The position numbers were made by a program, and so were the translations under genes. A model generated the notes under the pieces. The model was not told the origin of the DNA and ran no database searches. It was given only the letters and a program-made list of their open reading frames with translations. 64,000 nucleotides of DNA from Kocuria sp. cx-455 (GTDB lineage: Bacteria > Actinomycetota > Actinomycetes > Actinomycetales > Micrococcaceae), in NCBI RefSeq assembly GCF_014698015.1, contig NZ_JACXBS010000007.1, forward strand, positions 62,001 through 126,000, given 5' to 3'. Below are positions 26,838-35,782 of this stretch, one piece after another. The stretch's first letter is position 1; the number at the start of each line of letters is the position of its first letter.

Positions 26838-26859
26838 GGCCGGCCGCCCAGGAGCGGCC
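26838..26859 (-). terminator. Stem-loop after the sugar kinase gene
   Basis: 8-bp arms CCGGCCGC / GCGGCCGG with a 6-nt loop, ending 6 bp from the kinase stop codon. No T-tract. Confidence 0.5.
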
Positions 26860-26865
26860 GGTGCG

Positions 26866-27795
26866 TCAGTTCTTCGGCAGATCGTCCTTGGTCGGGAGGT
26901 CCGCCCCGGAACGGGAAACGGTCACACCCGCGGCGGCGGCGGCGTAGCGCAGGATCTCCCGCACCTCATCCTTGTCCAGCTCGTCCACGCCACGGCGAGC
27001 ACCGGCTCCGGTGAGACCGCGATCGGTCAGGGCGGAGATCAGTGCGGCCATGAACGAATCCCCGGCCCCCACCGTGTCCACCACGTCCACTCGGGCCGCG
27101 GCGGTGTCCACACCTTCGCGTCCCGTGCCGCGGCTGACTGCCCAGGGACCCAGCGGCCCGCGGGTCACGACCACCAGGCGCGCGCCCGCTTGCAACCATG
27201 CCCGGGCGCTGTCCTCGACGGGGCGGTTCGGATAGAGCCACAGCAGATCTTCGTCCGAGGCCTTCACGATGTCCGCGGACGCCACAATGGCCTCCGCACG
27301 AGCGCGGGCATCCGAAGAATCCGGAATGATGGTGGGCCGGCAATTGGGATCGTAAGAAATCAGGGCGTGGTCATGGGCGCGCTCCACCGCCTTGCGGACC
27401 AGGGTCGCGCCGGGTTCGAGCATCGCACCGATGGAGCCCACGTGCAGCAGGCCGGTCTCGCCGAGGAGCTGATCGATCTGGTTGTCTGAGACGTCCAAGG
27501 ACCAATCCAGCTGGAAGTCGTACGTTGCGGCGCCGGTCTGATCCAGCGTGGCCTGCGCGACCGAGGTGGGCATGGAATCCGGGCTGAACGGCAGGCTCAC
27601 CTTGTTGTCCCGCAGGTGAGCGGCCACTTGTTCGCCGTACTCGTCCTGACCGTAACGGCCCAGGAACTGTACCGACTGACCCAAGCGCGCAAGGCCCACG
27701 GCCACATTCATGGGGCTTCCGCCCACGTGCGCGCGGGGTGCTTCACCCTTGCGCGAGACCACATCCACGAGAGCTTCACCGATCACCGTCAACAT
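26866..27795 (-). CDS. PfkB-family carbohydrate kinase, fructokinase-like
   Basis: Phosphorylates a sugar with ATP. 309 residues with the PfkB signatures: N-terminal GGSPMNVAVGLARLG near residue 25 and the C-terminal DTVGAGDSFMAAL near residue 233 with the catalytic Asp. Overall closest to bacterial fructokinases. ATG 27795 is chosen (MLTVIGEALVD) over 27852. There is no usable ribosome site, but TACCGT lies exactly 7-12 bases before the ATG, fitting a leaderless transcript. Fructose as substrate is probable; other ketoses or nucleosides cannot be excluded. Confidence 0.85.
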   Translation of the reverse strand: MLTVIGEALVDVVSRKGEAPRAHVGGSPMNVAVGLARLGQSVQFLGRYGQDEYGEQVAAHLRDNKVSLPFSPDSMPTSVAQATLDQTGAATYDFQLDWSLDVSDNQIDQLLGETGLLHVGSIGAMLEPGATLVRKAVERAHDHALISYDPNCRPTIIPDSSDARARAEAIVASADIVKASDEDLLWLYPNRPVEDSARAWLQAGARLVVVTRGPLGPWAVSRGTGREGVDTAAARVDVVDTVGAGDSFMAALISALTDRGLTGAGARRGVDELDKDEVREILRYAAAAAGVTVSRSGADLPTKDDLPKN

Positions 27796-28003
27796 GGCTC
27801 CACGGTAGCAAAGGCGGCCGCCACGAAGGGGGTACCGAGGCGGCGTCGTCACCTAATGAGATACGCACGCGAGGGGTGCGCGAGCCACGTACACTGACGT
27901 ACGACGAGCCGCCTCATCCCTACGGGGCGCCATCACGCTAGACCGCACAACGAAGCGCGGCACAACACGGCCCCCACGACGAAGTCCGGGTCGAGGAAGA
28001 AGG

Positions 28004-29425
28004 ATGCTGATGAGCACCACCTGGTCCGATCGAGAAGCACTTGCCGAAGCACTGGTCCCCCTGGTGGGCCGTTTGCACCGCGAGAACAAGGTGGTCACCA
28101 CCGTGTTCGGCCGGTCACTGGTTCACAAGTCCGTCACCGAGATCATCAAAGCGCACCGCTTCACCCGCCGCATCCTGGGGGAAGAGCTGCCATTGAAGGA
28201 CACCCTCGACATCGTCGAGACGCTGACCAAGCTCCAGCTGGGTACGTGCAACATCGACGTGGCCAAGCTGGCCCGGGGGTACCAGGAATCCGGTGGCACC
28301 GACCTCGAGGCGTACTTGAGTGAGCGGCTGGCTTCCGTGGTCGATCTCCAGGGTGAGAACGAACCCGAGTCTCAGGACGTGGTGCTCTACGGCTTCGGTC
28401 GCATCGGCCGTCTGCTGGCCCGCATCCTCATCAACCGCAACGACGGAACCGGCCTGAACCTGCGCGCCGTGGTGGTCCGCAAGAAGCCGGGCAACGACCT
28501 GGTCAAGCGCGCTTCTCTGCTGCGCCGAGACTCCGTGCACGGCCCGTTCGACGGCACCATCACCGTGGACGAAGACCAGAACATCATCACCGCCAACGGT
28601 GTGGTCATTCAGTTCATTTACGCGGGCTCCCCGGCCGAGGTGGACTACACCGAGTACGGCATCGACAACGCCCTGGTGGTCGACAACACCGGCGCGTGGC
28701 GTGATGAAGAGGGACTTTCCCAGCACCTTCAGTCGAAGGGGGTCGCCAAGGTCCTGCTGACCGCTCCCGGTAAGGGCGAACTCAAGAACATTGTGTGCGG
28801 CGTGAACGACAAGGACATTGTGGCCGAGGACAAGATCCTCTCCGCAGCATCCTGCACGACCAACGCCATCACCCCGGTCGTCAAGGTTCTCAACGACCAG
28901 TACGGCATCAAGCAGGGTCACGTCGAGACCGTTCACTCGTACACCAATGACCAGAACCTCATTGACAACTGGCACAAGGGTGACCGCCGCGGCCGCTCCG
29001 CAGCGCTGAACATGGTCATCACCGAAACCGGTGCGGCCAAGGCCGTGGCCAAGGCCCTGCCCGAAATGAAGGGCAAGCTCACCGGCAACGCCATCCGCGT
29101 GCCAACCCCGGACGTCTCCATGGCCATCCTCAACCTGCAGCTCGAGAATGCCCCCGAGACCGCGGACGAGGTCAACGCGTTCCTCAAGGACATCTCCTTG
29201 AACTCCGGGCTGCGCAAGCAGATCGATTACGTCGACTCCCCGGACGTCGTCTCCACCGACCTGGTCGGTTCCCGCCGCGCCGGCGTGGTGGACGGGCTGG
29301 CCACCATCGTCAACAACAACTCCCTGGTGCTCTACGTCTGGTACGACAACGAGTTCGGCTACTCCTGCCAGGTGGTGCGCGTTCTCGCACGCATGGCCGA
29401 CATCGCCATGCCGCAGCTACCGTAG
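28004..29425 (+). CDS. gap: Glyceraldehyde-3-phosphate dehydrogenase, GapB type with N-terminal extension
   Basis: Oxidises or forms glyceraldehyde 3-phosphate with NAD(P). 473 residues, longer than the 330-residue classical enzyme because of an extra domain of about 125 residues at the N-terminus, as in the GapB of corynebacteria. The Rossmann motif GFGRIGR starts near residue 130, and the catalytic cysteine in ASCTTN is near residue 284. GapB types usually serve gluconeogenesis. GAGGA and AAGG sites allow ATG 28004 or 28010. A very long terminator hairpin follows. Confidence 0.9.
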   Translation: MLMSTTWSDREALAEALVPLVGRLHRENKVVTTVFGRSLVHKSVTEIIKAHRFTRRILGEELPLKDTLDIVETLTKLQLGTCNIDVAKLARGYQESGGTDLEAYLSERLASVVDLQGENEPESQDVVLYGFGRIGRLLARILINRNDGTGLNLRAVVVRKKPGNDLVKRASLLRRDSVHGPFDGTITVDEDQNIITANGVVIQFIYAGSPAEVDYTEYGIDNALVVDNTGAWRDEEGLSQHLQSKGVAKVLLTAPGKGELKNIVCGVNDKDIVAEDKILSAASCTTNAITPVVKVLNDQYGIKQGHVETVHSYTNDQNLIDNWHKGDRRGRSAALNMVITETGAAKAVAKALPEMKGKLTGNAIRVPTPDVSMAILNLQLENAPETADEVNAFLKDISLNSGLRKQIDYVDSPDVVSTDLVGSRRAGVVDGLATIVNNNSLVLYVWYDNEFGYSCQVVRVLARMADIAMPQLP

Positions 29426-29439
29426 GCTCCCCAACCACA

Positions 29440-29493
29440 GACGACGCCGCCCCGGCCACCTTTCGCGCGAAAGGTGACCGGGGCGGCGTCGTC
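29440..29493 (+). terminator. 27-bp terminator hairpin after the GAPDH gene
   Basis: Near-perfect palindrome, 29440-29466 with 29467-29493, one mismatch. The outer part reads GACGACGCCGCC and the tip CTTTCGCGCGAAAG. Lies 14 bp after the stop codon between convergent genes and may act in both directions. Confidence 0.8.
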
Positions 29494-29509
29494 GGCTGGA
29501 ATGCACAAC

Positions 29510-30070
29510 TCAGGGGCCGCTGGACCCCTGCCGCGCACCCGGTGCATTGTTAGAACCCTTCTGGGCGTGACCAGGGGTTCCAACGACGCATGAGGTGTAC
29601 ACGACCTCGCCATCGACCCGTTCAATGGTCGGGTGCAGACCCACCTTGCGCGCCACACGTTCGGATGCGCCATGACCGGGAGAAATGTGCGCGGTGAAGT
29701 GCGCAATGTCATCTGCCCGCAGCAACCCCGCCATCGCCGACGCCGCTTCGGTCGCGTAGCCGAGCCCCCACCATCGGGTGCCGATCACCCAGGCGAGATC
29801 CGCGGACCGTTCAGTTCGCCGGATCGTGGCCTGCACATATCCTATGGCTTGTGCCGTGGCCGCCGATCGCACGATCCAGTTACGCCATTCTTCGGCCCCG
29901 TCCGGTGAGGTTCCCGTGACCTGGAGCGCGTACCGTGCGGTGAGTTCCTCGAGCGTGGGTGGCCGGCCGCCCGTGAACTCGTAGAGCGCTGGATCTCCGA
30001 GCACCTCGAGCATTTCTGAGGCGTGATCGACGCGCAGCGGTTCCAAGGTCAAGCGAGTGGCACATCCCAT
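29510..30070 (-). CDS. GNAT-family N-acetyltransferase, RimJ/RimL-like
   Basis: 186 residues. The acetyl-CoA fold is recognised from the LTLEPLRVDHASEMLEVL start, the segment RSADLAWVIGTRWWGLGYATEA near residue 87, which holds the pyrophosphate-binding loop in degenerate form, and ASERVARKVGL near residue 135. Substrate unknown (protein N-termini or small molecules). The last 30 residues are encoded by a 59-bp repeat whose second copy lies upstream of the gene; this tail is probably not part of the fold. AAGGAAGG lies 12 bp before the ATG. Confidence 0.8.
   Translation of the reverse strand: MGCATRLTLEPLRVDHASEMLEVLGDPALYEFTGGRPPTLEELTARYALQVTGTSPDGAEEWRNWIVRSAATAQAIGYVQATIRRTERSADLAWVIGTRWWGLGYATEAASAMAGLLRADDIAHFTAHISPGHGASERVARKVGLHPTIERVDGEVVYTSCVVGTPGHAQKGSNNAPGARQGSSGP
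29541..29599. repeat. 59-bp direct repeat, copy A (inside the acetyltransferase gene)
   Basis: Matches 30098-30156 at 52 of 59 positions, same orientation. Each copy can fold: GTTnGAACCC-type left arm with GGGTTCCAAC-type right arm. Copy A encodes the C-terminal tail of the acetyltransferase. Confidence 0.7.
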
Positions 30071-30097
30071 GGCCTGTTAGAACCTTCCTTTCCACGT

Positions 30098-30156
30098 GGT
30101 GCGTTGTTGGAACCCTATTGCGCGTGACCAAGGGTCCCAACGACGCATGAGGTGTA
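30098..30156. repeat. 59-bp direct repeat, copy B (upstream of the acetyltransferase gene)
   Basis: Second copy. Read in the frame used by copy A it gives YTSCVVGTLGHAQ and then a TAG stop at 30115-30117, where copy A has AAG. It lies between the end of the oxidoreductase gene (30234) and the acetyltransferase start (30070) and could be the remnant 3' end of a related gene or a small hairpin element. Confidence 0.7.
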
Positions 30157-30233
30157 GGCGAAGGCTCGGGCGGCACCTGTGACGTGGTCGCGGCAGCGCC
30201 TGGAGTGCGCCCCAGGATCAAGAGCGTTCAGCT

Positions 30234-31511
30234 CTACTCCGTGAGGGTTCCGCCGGAGGGCTTGACCTCACCAATGGCGTTGAGGCCGAACATCGGGGTC
30301 CCGTTGACTCGGTGGTCGCCCACAATGCGCGCTTTGTACATCGTGGGGTTGTGGGTGGCCACCGTGCGCGCGTTGCGCCAGAAGCGGTCCAGGTACTTGG
30401 ATCTGCCCACAGCGGAGGCGCCGAGCAGGTCGAAGATCCCGTCGGTGACGTCGCGCACCAGTTCCGGGACAACCACCTGCGCGTGCGCCACCGGCACCTC
30501 ACACGCGTTGGTCAACTCCTGGGGGTTGGCGAGAAGGGGCTCGCCCCCGAGCACTCCGATGGCGGCGTCGAGCTCACGGGCCGCCTGAAGAACAATGGCC
30601 CGCGCGGCGGCAGTCTTGGCACCAAGCTCACCCACGCGTTGCAGAATCTGCGGATCCTCGCGCGCGACAGATCCCGTGCCGGTGTTGAAACCGCGGGTGC
30701 GCGAACGCACCAGGTGCACGCCCTCGTCGATCGCGGCCTTGGCGATGCCGGCCTCGACGGCGAGGAGCACGAGCTGGAACACGGCGGTCTCCTGGGTGGC
30801 CCGACCGTCGCGGTTGCGCACGTGGTCCGCCGGAACCCTGACCCCACGGAAGTGGGTGGTGCCCGTTCCGGTAAGTTGCTGGCCGAAGCCGTCCCAGTCA
30901 TCGAGCAGTTCAATGCCGTCCCACGAGGTTTTCACCAGCGCGTGTGAGCGCTCCTCCAGACCGGGGATCTGGGCGGTGACCTGGATCCAGTCGGAGAAGA
31001 TGGAGCCGGTCGAGTAGTACTTGGTGCCGTTGAGTTCCCACTCGCCGTCGGTGGTCCGGGTGAGTGTGGTGGCCGCGGTGCCCAGGGCCGCACCGGATCG
31101 CTCGGTCGCGGCATTGCCCACGGTCTCACCGGCGGCAATGCGTGGGAACCAGACGTCGGATTCATCGGAGCCGAGGCTCGCAATGAATCCCAGGTGTGAG
31201 CGGTACACGTGTGCCACGTTGGAGTCGGCGGCGGCCAGAGCGATCAGCAACTCGGCGACCTGCTCCAGGCTGGCACCGTAGCCGCCCCGCGAGCGCGGGA
31301 CCGTGAGCGCGCCGAAACGCCGTTCATTGAGCCATGCGAACTGCTCGAACGGAAGGATCCGTTGTTGTTCGCGTTCCACAGCCCCGCCGGCAATGCGGTT
31401 GAACACCGGCTGGAACACGTCGAAGAGGTCGCGGGTGCTCAGGGGCTCCGCCACGTCCAGCTGATGTTTGGTGGGGGCCAACTGTTCTGTGGTCCGGGTA
31501 TCGATACTCAT
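30234..31511 (-). CDS. Acyl-CoA dehydrogenase-fold oxidoreductase, SfnB/DszC-like
   Basis: 425 residues with the acyl-CoA dehydrogenase fold. SRGGYGASLEQVAELLIALAAADSN near residue 65, the flavin segment DDWDGFGQQLTGTGTTHF near residue 205, and the C-terminal RNARTVATHNPTMYK place it with DszC/SfnB flavin monooxygenases rather than with beta-oxidation enzymes. Such proteins use reduced FMN from a partner to oxygenate sulfur or related compounds. ATG 31511 is chosen (MSIDTRTTEQ) over 31724. The 246-bp stretch upstream shows a TTGACA on the minus strand (31744-31739) without a good -10. No reductase or sulfonate transporter lies nearby, so the role is open. Confidence 0.8.
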   Translation of the reverse strand: MSIDTRTTEQLAPTKHQLDVAEPLSTRDLFDVFQPVFNRIAGGAVEREQQRILPFEQFAWLNERRFGALTVPRSRGGYGASLEQVAELLIALAAADSNVAHVYRSHLGFIASLGSDESDVWFPRIAAGETVGNAATERSGAALGTAATTLTRTTDGEWELNGTKYYSTGSIFSDWIQVTAQIPGLEERSHALVKTSWDGIELLDDWDGFGQQLTGTGTTHFRGVRVPADHVRNRDGRATQETAVFQLVLLAVEAGIAKAAIDEGVHLVRSRTRGFNTGTGSVAREDPQILQRVGELGAKTAAARAIVLQAARELDAAIGVLGGEPLLANPQELTNACEVPVAHAQVVVPELVRDVTDGIFDLLGASAVGRSKYLDRFWRNARTVATHNPTMYKARIVGDHRVNGTPMFGLNAIGEVKPSGGTLTE

Positions 31512-31757
31512 CTTCTCGGGTGTCCCTCGCGTTCTGTCGCGATGCTCCGCGCCGTCGACCGAGAGCAGCCCGGCGCACGGGCGTGACCGTGCGAACCGCG
31601 GGAGCTGAAAAGCTGTCCATCGGTCGTGGCGGAAGCACCGTCCCGGTATCCGGGTGGTTGCTGCGGCGTTGACGAGCCACGTCTCTTGGCCGCTCTTGAT
31701 GGCGTTACGGGTCCAGGCCATCACGGGCTCAGAATGACTGTCAACACACGTGACGTT

Positions 31758-33086
31758 CTATGACCGCCAGAACGCCCCGGTCACCCGGGACAGCGCATGA
31801 AGGTCGTCCACGTGGGCGACTTCGCGGGCGGAGTGCATCGACAGCAGTCCCACGCCCACATCCAGCGTGCGCATACCCAGCCGGGTGGCCGTAATCGGTC
31901 CGATGGTGGAACCGCACGGCACGTTGTTGTTCGAGACGAACTCCTGATAGCTCACCCCGGCGCGCTCGCACGCGTCCGCCCACAGCCCCGCACCCACGGC
32001 ATCCGTGGTGTACCGCTGATTGGCGTTGATCTTGAGCAGCGGCCCGGCGCCGGGCTCTGGGGTGTTCACGGGGTCGTGGTGCCCCCGGTAATTGGGGTGC
32101 ACCAGGTGCCCTGCGTCCGCGGACAGGCACACCGATGCGGATAGGGAGCGCCGGTAATCGTCCTGCGATTCGCCCCGCGCCGCACTGACCCGGACCACAA
32201 CGTCCTCCAGGAACGGACCGGCCGCGCCCGAGCGTGTGGCGGAGCCGACCTCCTCGTGGTCGAATGCGGCCAGCATCGAGACCTGGGGCGCTGACTCGAG
32301 GTCTTCCGTGTCTTCGACCATGGCGTGCAGCCCGGCGTACACGGAGGACAGGTTGTCCAACCGCCCGCTGGCGAGCAGTTGCCGCCGCTGGCCGATCAAC
32401 TCCGGCTTCTGCGTGTCCGCGAGCACCACGTCGTAACCAACGATGCGCTCCGGGGTCACCGATGCCTCGACCATGTCCGCGAGCAACCCCAGCACATCGG
32501 CGTCCTGAAGGGATCCGGTCCCCCAGATGGGCTGCATGTGCTGCTGCTTGTCGAGCGTGAGACCTTCATTGGCTCCGCGATCCAAATGGATGGCGAGTTG
32601 TGGAATGCGCGCAATGGCCTCGGTCGAGCACAGGTGCTGCGAGAGTTCACCGTTCTCATCGCGGACCACGAGCCGCCCGGCCAGGCGCAGATCCCGGTCC
32701 AGCCACGAGTTCAACAACACCCCGCCGTAAACCTCCACCCCGGCCTGGTACCAGCCGTGGGACACCGTGGTGGGTTTGGGTTTGAGCTTGAATCCGGGTG
32801 AATCCGTGTGGGCGCCCAGAATTCGGTAGCCGACCCCCGGGCGAAGATTGCGCGGGGCCACCCATGCGACCAGCGCGCCGTCGCGAATCGTGAAGTGCCT
32901 CCCGGCGACGTCGCTCCAGGCCTCGGTCTCGTTCAGTTGCGTGAATCCTGCTCCGCGCAGCAGCTGCGCCGCGACCTCGACCGCGTGGTATGAACTAGGC
33001 GATGCCATGACGTAATCGCCCAGCGCGCGGGCGTAACCGAACGGGGCACGGTGAGAATCCAAATCAGAAACGCAGTGTGGGGCCAT
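31758..33086 (-). CDS. M18-family aspartyl aminopeptidase
   Basis: Zinc aminopeptidase that removes N-terminal Asp or Glu. 442 residues with LGAHTDSPGFKLKPKPT near residue 80, FDHEEVGSATRSGAAGPF near residue 245 and the late GSTIGPITATRLGM and SMHSAREVAH motifs, all M18 marks with the metal-binding His, Asp and Glu. Start at ATG 33086; the frame upstream to 33599 is noise. It has TAGACT 8-13 bases before the ATG and no ribosome site, so it may be leaderless although it lies only 10 bp after the upstream protease gene. Confidence 0.92.
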   Translation of the reverse strand: MAPHCVSDLDSHRAPFGYARALGDYVMASPSSYHAVEVAAQLLRGAGFTQLNETEAWSDVAGRHFTIRDGALVAWVAPRNLRPGVGYRILGAHTDSPGFKLKPKPTTVSHGWYQAGVEVYGGVLLNSWLDRDLRLAGRLVVRDENGELSQHLCSTEAIARIPQLAIHLDRGANEGLTLDKQQHMQPIWGTGSLQDADVLGLLADMVEASVTPERIVGYDVVLADTQKPELIGQRRQLLASGRLDNLSSVYAGLHAMVEDTEDLESAPQVSMLAAFDHEEVGSATRSGAAGPFLEDVVVRVSAARGESQDDYRRSLSASVCLSADAGHLVHPNYRGHHDPVNTPEPGAGPLLKINANQRYTTDAVGAGLWADACERAGVSYQEFVSNNNVPCGSTIGPITATRLGMRTLDVGVGLLSMHSAREVAHVDDLHALSRVTGAFWRS

Positions 33087-33096
33087 GCAGCACAGT

Positions 33097-34284
33097 CTAG
33101 GGAGTGCGGTCCTGGTTGCTGGAAGAACCGCCCCCGCGGGGTCCTTGGTTCGGGCTCGTCGTCTTGCGCACGTCCAGCAGGCCCACCGGGCGCCCCTGAC
33201 CGTCCTGGACCGTGTACGGGCCGTACTGCTCGGGCAGGGAGAGGTAGTTATGGGTGCGGGGATCCACCACGAATGCCGCGAGTTCGGAGCCGTTCTGGCT
33301 GACCACGAGTGGCCGCTGAGCGAGCGAGGGCAACCGCGGCGGGGGCGGCAGGATGATGGTGCGGGAGGTGGCAATCCGCGCCTTGCGCGCCATCCGGAAC
33401 ACGACCACAAGGAATATCCCGTTGATCGCAAGCGTGAAGAGGACTTCGATGGGCCCGCCGCTCGTATCGTTGAGGTCCGCCAGCCCGACCATGGCCATGA
33501 GTGTGACCGTGCAGTTGTTGACCACGTGGAGGGCGACCGCCGCTTCCAGCCCACCGGTACGCCACGTGAGCACGCCCATGGTGATCGCCATGATGGCAAT
33601 GGCGGTCTGTCCCCAAACGTCGTAGAGGTGCCCGGCGACGAACAGCGGCACCGGCAGGAGAATGGCCCATGCCGGGTGCTTCAGCCACCGGCCCACCGTC
33701 TGCATCAGATAACCGCGGAAGACCAGTTCCTCCGCAAAACACTGAATGGGCACCAGCACCACCACCATGAGCAGCAGCCAACCCCACTGGGGCGCCACGG
33801 TGAATTCTATTGCCTCGCCGCCGGCCATGAGGTCGAGCAGGATGGACAGGCCATTGACGATCACGAAAATGGCCAAGGCCGCGAGTCCGCACCGGAGCAG
33901 CCACTTCCAACGCAGCCGCCCCGTCACCGAGTGGAGCAGCCCCAGGGGCCGCGGACCCATGATCCATCTGGCCAGGTACGCCGCCGGTGCCAGCAGCGCG
34001 ACTGACCCGAATAGGAAGAAGAAGATCAACGGATCCAGCTGGTTCACGCCGGTCACGTCATCGAGCTCCATGGGGTTGTCCATGAACAGGATGATCGGAA
34101 TGGCGAACAACACCGACAGGACGAGGAACAAGAAGAACAGGATGGCGCCCTCGACGAGCGGCTTCCACCATGCGTGGTTCCGATCCGCCCGGCCCAGCCG
34201 GTGATACGCCAGCGTGCGCAGCTGTTCGGGCGGTACCGGGGACGGCGCGGGTGGCTTGCTCCAAGGCGCGGGATGCTGGCTCAT
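33097..34284 (-). CDS. CPBP-family intramembrane metalloprotease
   Basis: Membrane protein of 395 residues with about eight hydrophobic segments. The glutamate motif EELVFRGYL near residue 185, FVAGH near residue 215 and LHVVNN near residue 252 are the three conserved CPBP (CAAX protease/bacteriocin-processing) motifs. The C-terminal 90 residues are cytoplasmic, rich in Pro, Ser and Gly, with no known domain. Substrate unknown. It overlaps nothing and precedes the M18 aminopeptidase gene by 10 bp. Confidence 0.88.
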   Translation of the reverse strand: MSQHPAPWSKPPAPSPVPPEQLRTLAYHRLGRADRNHAWWKPLVEGAILFFLFLVLSVLFAIPIILFMDNPMELDDVTGVNQLDPLIFFFLFGSVALLAPAAYLARWIMGPRPLGLLHSVTGRLRWKWLLRCGLAALAIFVIVNGLSILLDLMAGGEAIEFTVAPQWGWLLLMVVVLVPIQCFAEELVFRGYLMQTVGRWLKHPAWAILLPVPLFVAGHLYDVWGQTAIAIMAITMGVLTWRTGGLEAAVALHVVNNCTVTLMAMVGLADLNDTSGGPIEVLFTLAINGIFLVVVFRMARKARIATSRTIILPPPPRLPSLAQRPLVVSQNGSELAAFVVDPRTHNYLSLPEQYGPYTVQDGQGRPVGLLDVRKTTSPNQGPRGGGSSSNQDRTP

Positions 34285-34354
34285 GGTCCCACGCTATCGG
34301 TCGCCGGTGCGCGGTGCGGTCATTGTCACGGGCGTGTGCAGCGGTCGTGTGTCC

Positions 34355-35089
34355 CTACACCGCGTAACGGTCCACGAACGCCGCCAGGATTTTCTTGGGC
34401 TGATCCACCTCGGGGCCGTCCTTGACCCGGTCGATGACGGTGTGGGTGTCCTCCGGCCGGAAGTACCCCAGATCTTTGTAGGCGACCACCCGGTTGATCA
34501 GACCCTGCGGATCGAGTTCCGGGTGGAACTGGGTGGCGTAGAGATTTTGTTTGATCCGGTACATCTGCACCTCGCACACGGTTCCGGTGGCCAGCAACAC
34601 CGCATTGGCGGGCAGCGATCGCGTGCCTTCCTTGTGCCCCACGTACGCGGTGAACTCCCCCGGCAGGTGGCACAGCAAGGGGTCCTTGGCGCCCTCATCG
34701 GTAACCGTGACGGTGATCGGCCCCACCTCTTCGCTACGTGTGCGGTCCACCACCGCCCCCTGGTGGGTTCCCAACGTGCCCACGCCGTAGCAGGCGCCCA
34801 GGAACGGGAAGTCCCGGGCCACCACCTCGTCCAGGAGAGCGCTGATCCATTCCTCGGCCCGGTGCTGCGTGGCCGATTTCTCCTCCGCAGGATCCGATGA
34901 GTTGAAGGGCGAGCCGCCCACAATGATTCCGCTGTACTTGTCCAGCTCCAACTGCGGAACCGGGCCCTTCTCCAGTCGCACGTGTTCGAGTTGGGATTCC
35001 TGCAGGCCACCGAAACGCAGCACGGCATCATATTCCTCCAGTGCCACATCGTTTTCGGGCCGGGTGGCCAGCAGTACAAACGGTTTCAT
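34355..35089 (-). CDS. Class-I glutamine amidotransferase-like protein
   Basis: 244 residues, GMP-synthase-type amidotransferase domain standing alone. The nucleophile Cys is in GACYGVGTLG near residue 98, and the His-Glu pair in QFHPELD near residue 191. Such free-standing proteins include gamma-glutamyl-polyamine hydrolases and unknown types. The ATG has TACGAT 7-12 bases upstream and only a too-close GAGG, so a leaderless start is likely. It is divergent from the urate operon but need not be functionally tied to it. Confidence 0.82.
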   Translation of the reverse strand: MKPFVLLATRPENDVALEEYDAVLRFGGLQESQLEHVRLEKGPVPQLELDKYSGIIVGGSPFNSSDPAEEKSATQHRAEEWISALLDEVVARDFPFLGACYGVGTLGTHQGAVVDRTRSEEVGPITVTVTDEGAKDPLLCHLPGEFTAYVGHKEGTRSLPANAVLLATGTVCEVQMYRIKQNLYATQFHPELDPQGLINRVVAYKDLGYFRPEDTHTVIDRVKDGPEVDQPKKILAAFVDRYAV

Positions 35090-35248
35090 GACCTCATCGT
35101 AGGCACCGTTTCAGCCCCCACCGCGCGTGCATCGGTGTGCGTCACGCCCGGCCCCGCACTGCGGCCGAGCGAGCCTGGGTTCCAGTTCTGGATTCTCAGC
35201 CTCAACCCCCTTGACTTCCGCCGCGTGATCCAGTTCACTATCTTCATA

Positions 35249-35264
35249 CGGAATTTAGATTTCA
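35249..35264 (+). promoter_or_regulatory. AllR/IclR-type box upstream of uraD
   Basis: CGGAATTTAGATTTCA aligns with the box before hyi (TAGAAATTAGATTCCA) and with the palindrome before the malic enzyme. The similarity runs on past the box (a CGAAA follows in both uraD and hyi). Probably the operator of the uric acid operon. Confidence 0.55.
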
Positions 35265-35287
35265 TATAGCGAAAAAGTAGGGAAGCA

Positions 35288-35782
35288 ATGACGCTCAGCG
35301 AGTTCAACGAAACGGATCGCCAGACAGCGGTGGAAACGGTTCGCCCCGCCCTGGACATCCAGCGCTGGATCGAGGAGATCGTGGCCGGCCGGCCGTACGA
35401 CACCATCGACGACGTCCTGGCCGCCGCCCGCGATGCCGCTCACCCTTTCACGGACGCAGAGCTCGACCAGGCGTTGTCGCACCACCCCAAGATCGGCGAG
35501 CGCGCCGCCGGGGAGTCCAAAGAAGCCGATCTCTCCCGCAATGAGCAGGCCGGGCTGGGTGAGTCCACGGCGGACCTCAACGCCGAGCTCGCCCGGGGCA
35601 ACGCCGAGTACGAAGAGCGCTTCGGCCAGGTCTTCCTGATCCGTGCCGCCGGCCGTTCATTGCCCGAGATTTTGTCAGAACTGCAGCGCCGCCTGCAGAA
35701 CACCCCGGAAGACGAGCGCACCGAAGTTGCCGAGCAACTTCGTCAGATTGCACTCCTCCGCATCGAAGGGATCCTGTCATGA
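35288..35782 (+). CDS. uraD: 2-oxo-4-hydroxy-4-carboxy-5-ureidoimidazoline (OHCU) decarboxylase
   Basis: Third step of urate breakdown: converts OHCU to S-allantoin. 164 residues, the usual length. The HPKIGERA motif near residue 65 holds the catalytic His, and the segment LSRNEQAGLG near residue 80 with Glu and Gln is also conserved. AGGGAAG precedes the ATG. The stop overlaps the uraH start by 4 bp, so the two are translationally coupled. It is the first gene of the uraD-uraH-uox unit. Confidence 0.92.
   Translation: MTLSEFNETDRQTAVETVRPALDIQRWIEEIVAGRPYDTIDDVLAAARDAAHPFTDAELDQALSHHPKIGERAAGESKEADLSRNEQAGLGESTADLNAELARGNAEYEERFGQVFLIRAAGRSLPEILSELQRRLQNTPEDERTEVAEQLRQIALLRIEGILS

Noticed and set aside
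31512-31757. Possible sulfur or SAM riboswitch before the DszC/SfnB-like gene
   Set aside because: The 246-bp leader shows no conserved SAM aptamer pairing that I can recognise and no expression-platform hairpin.
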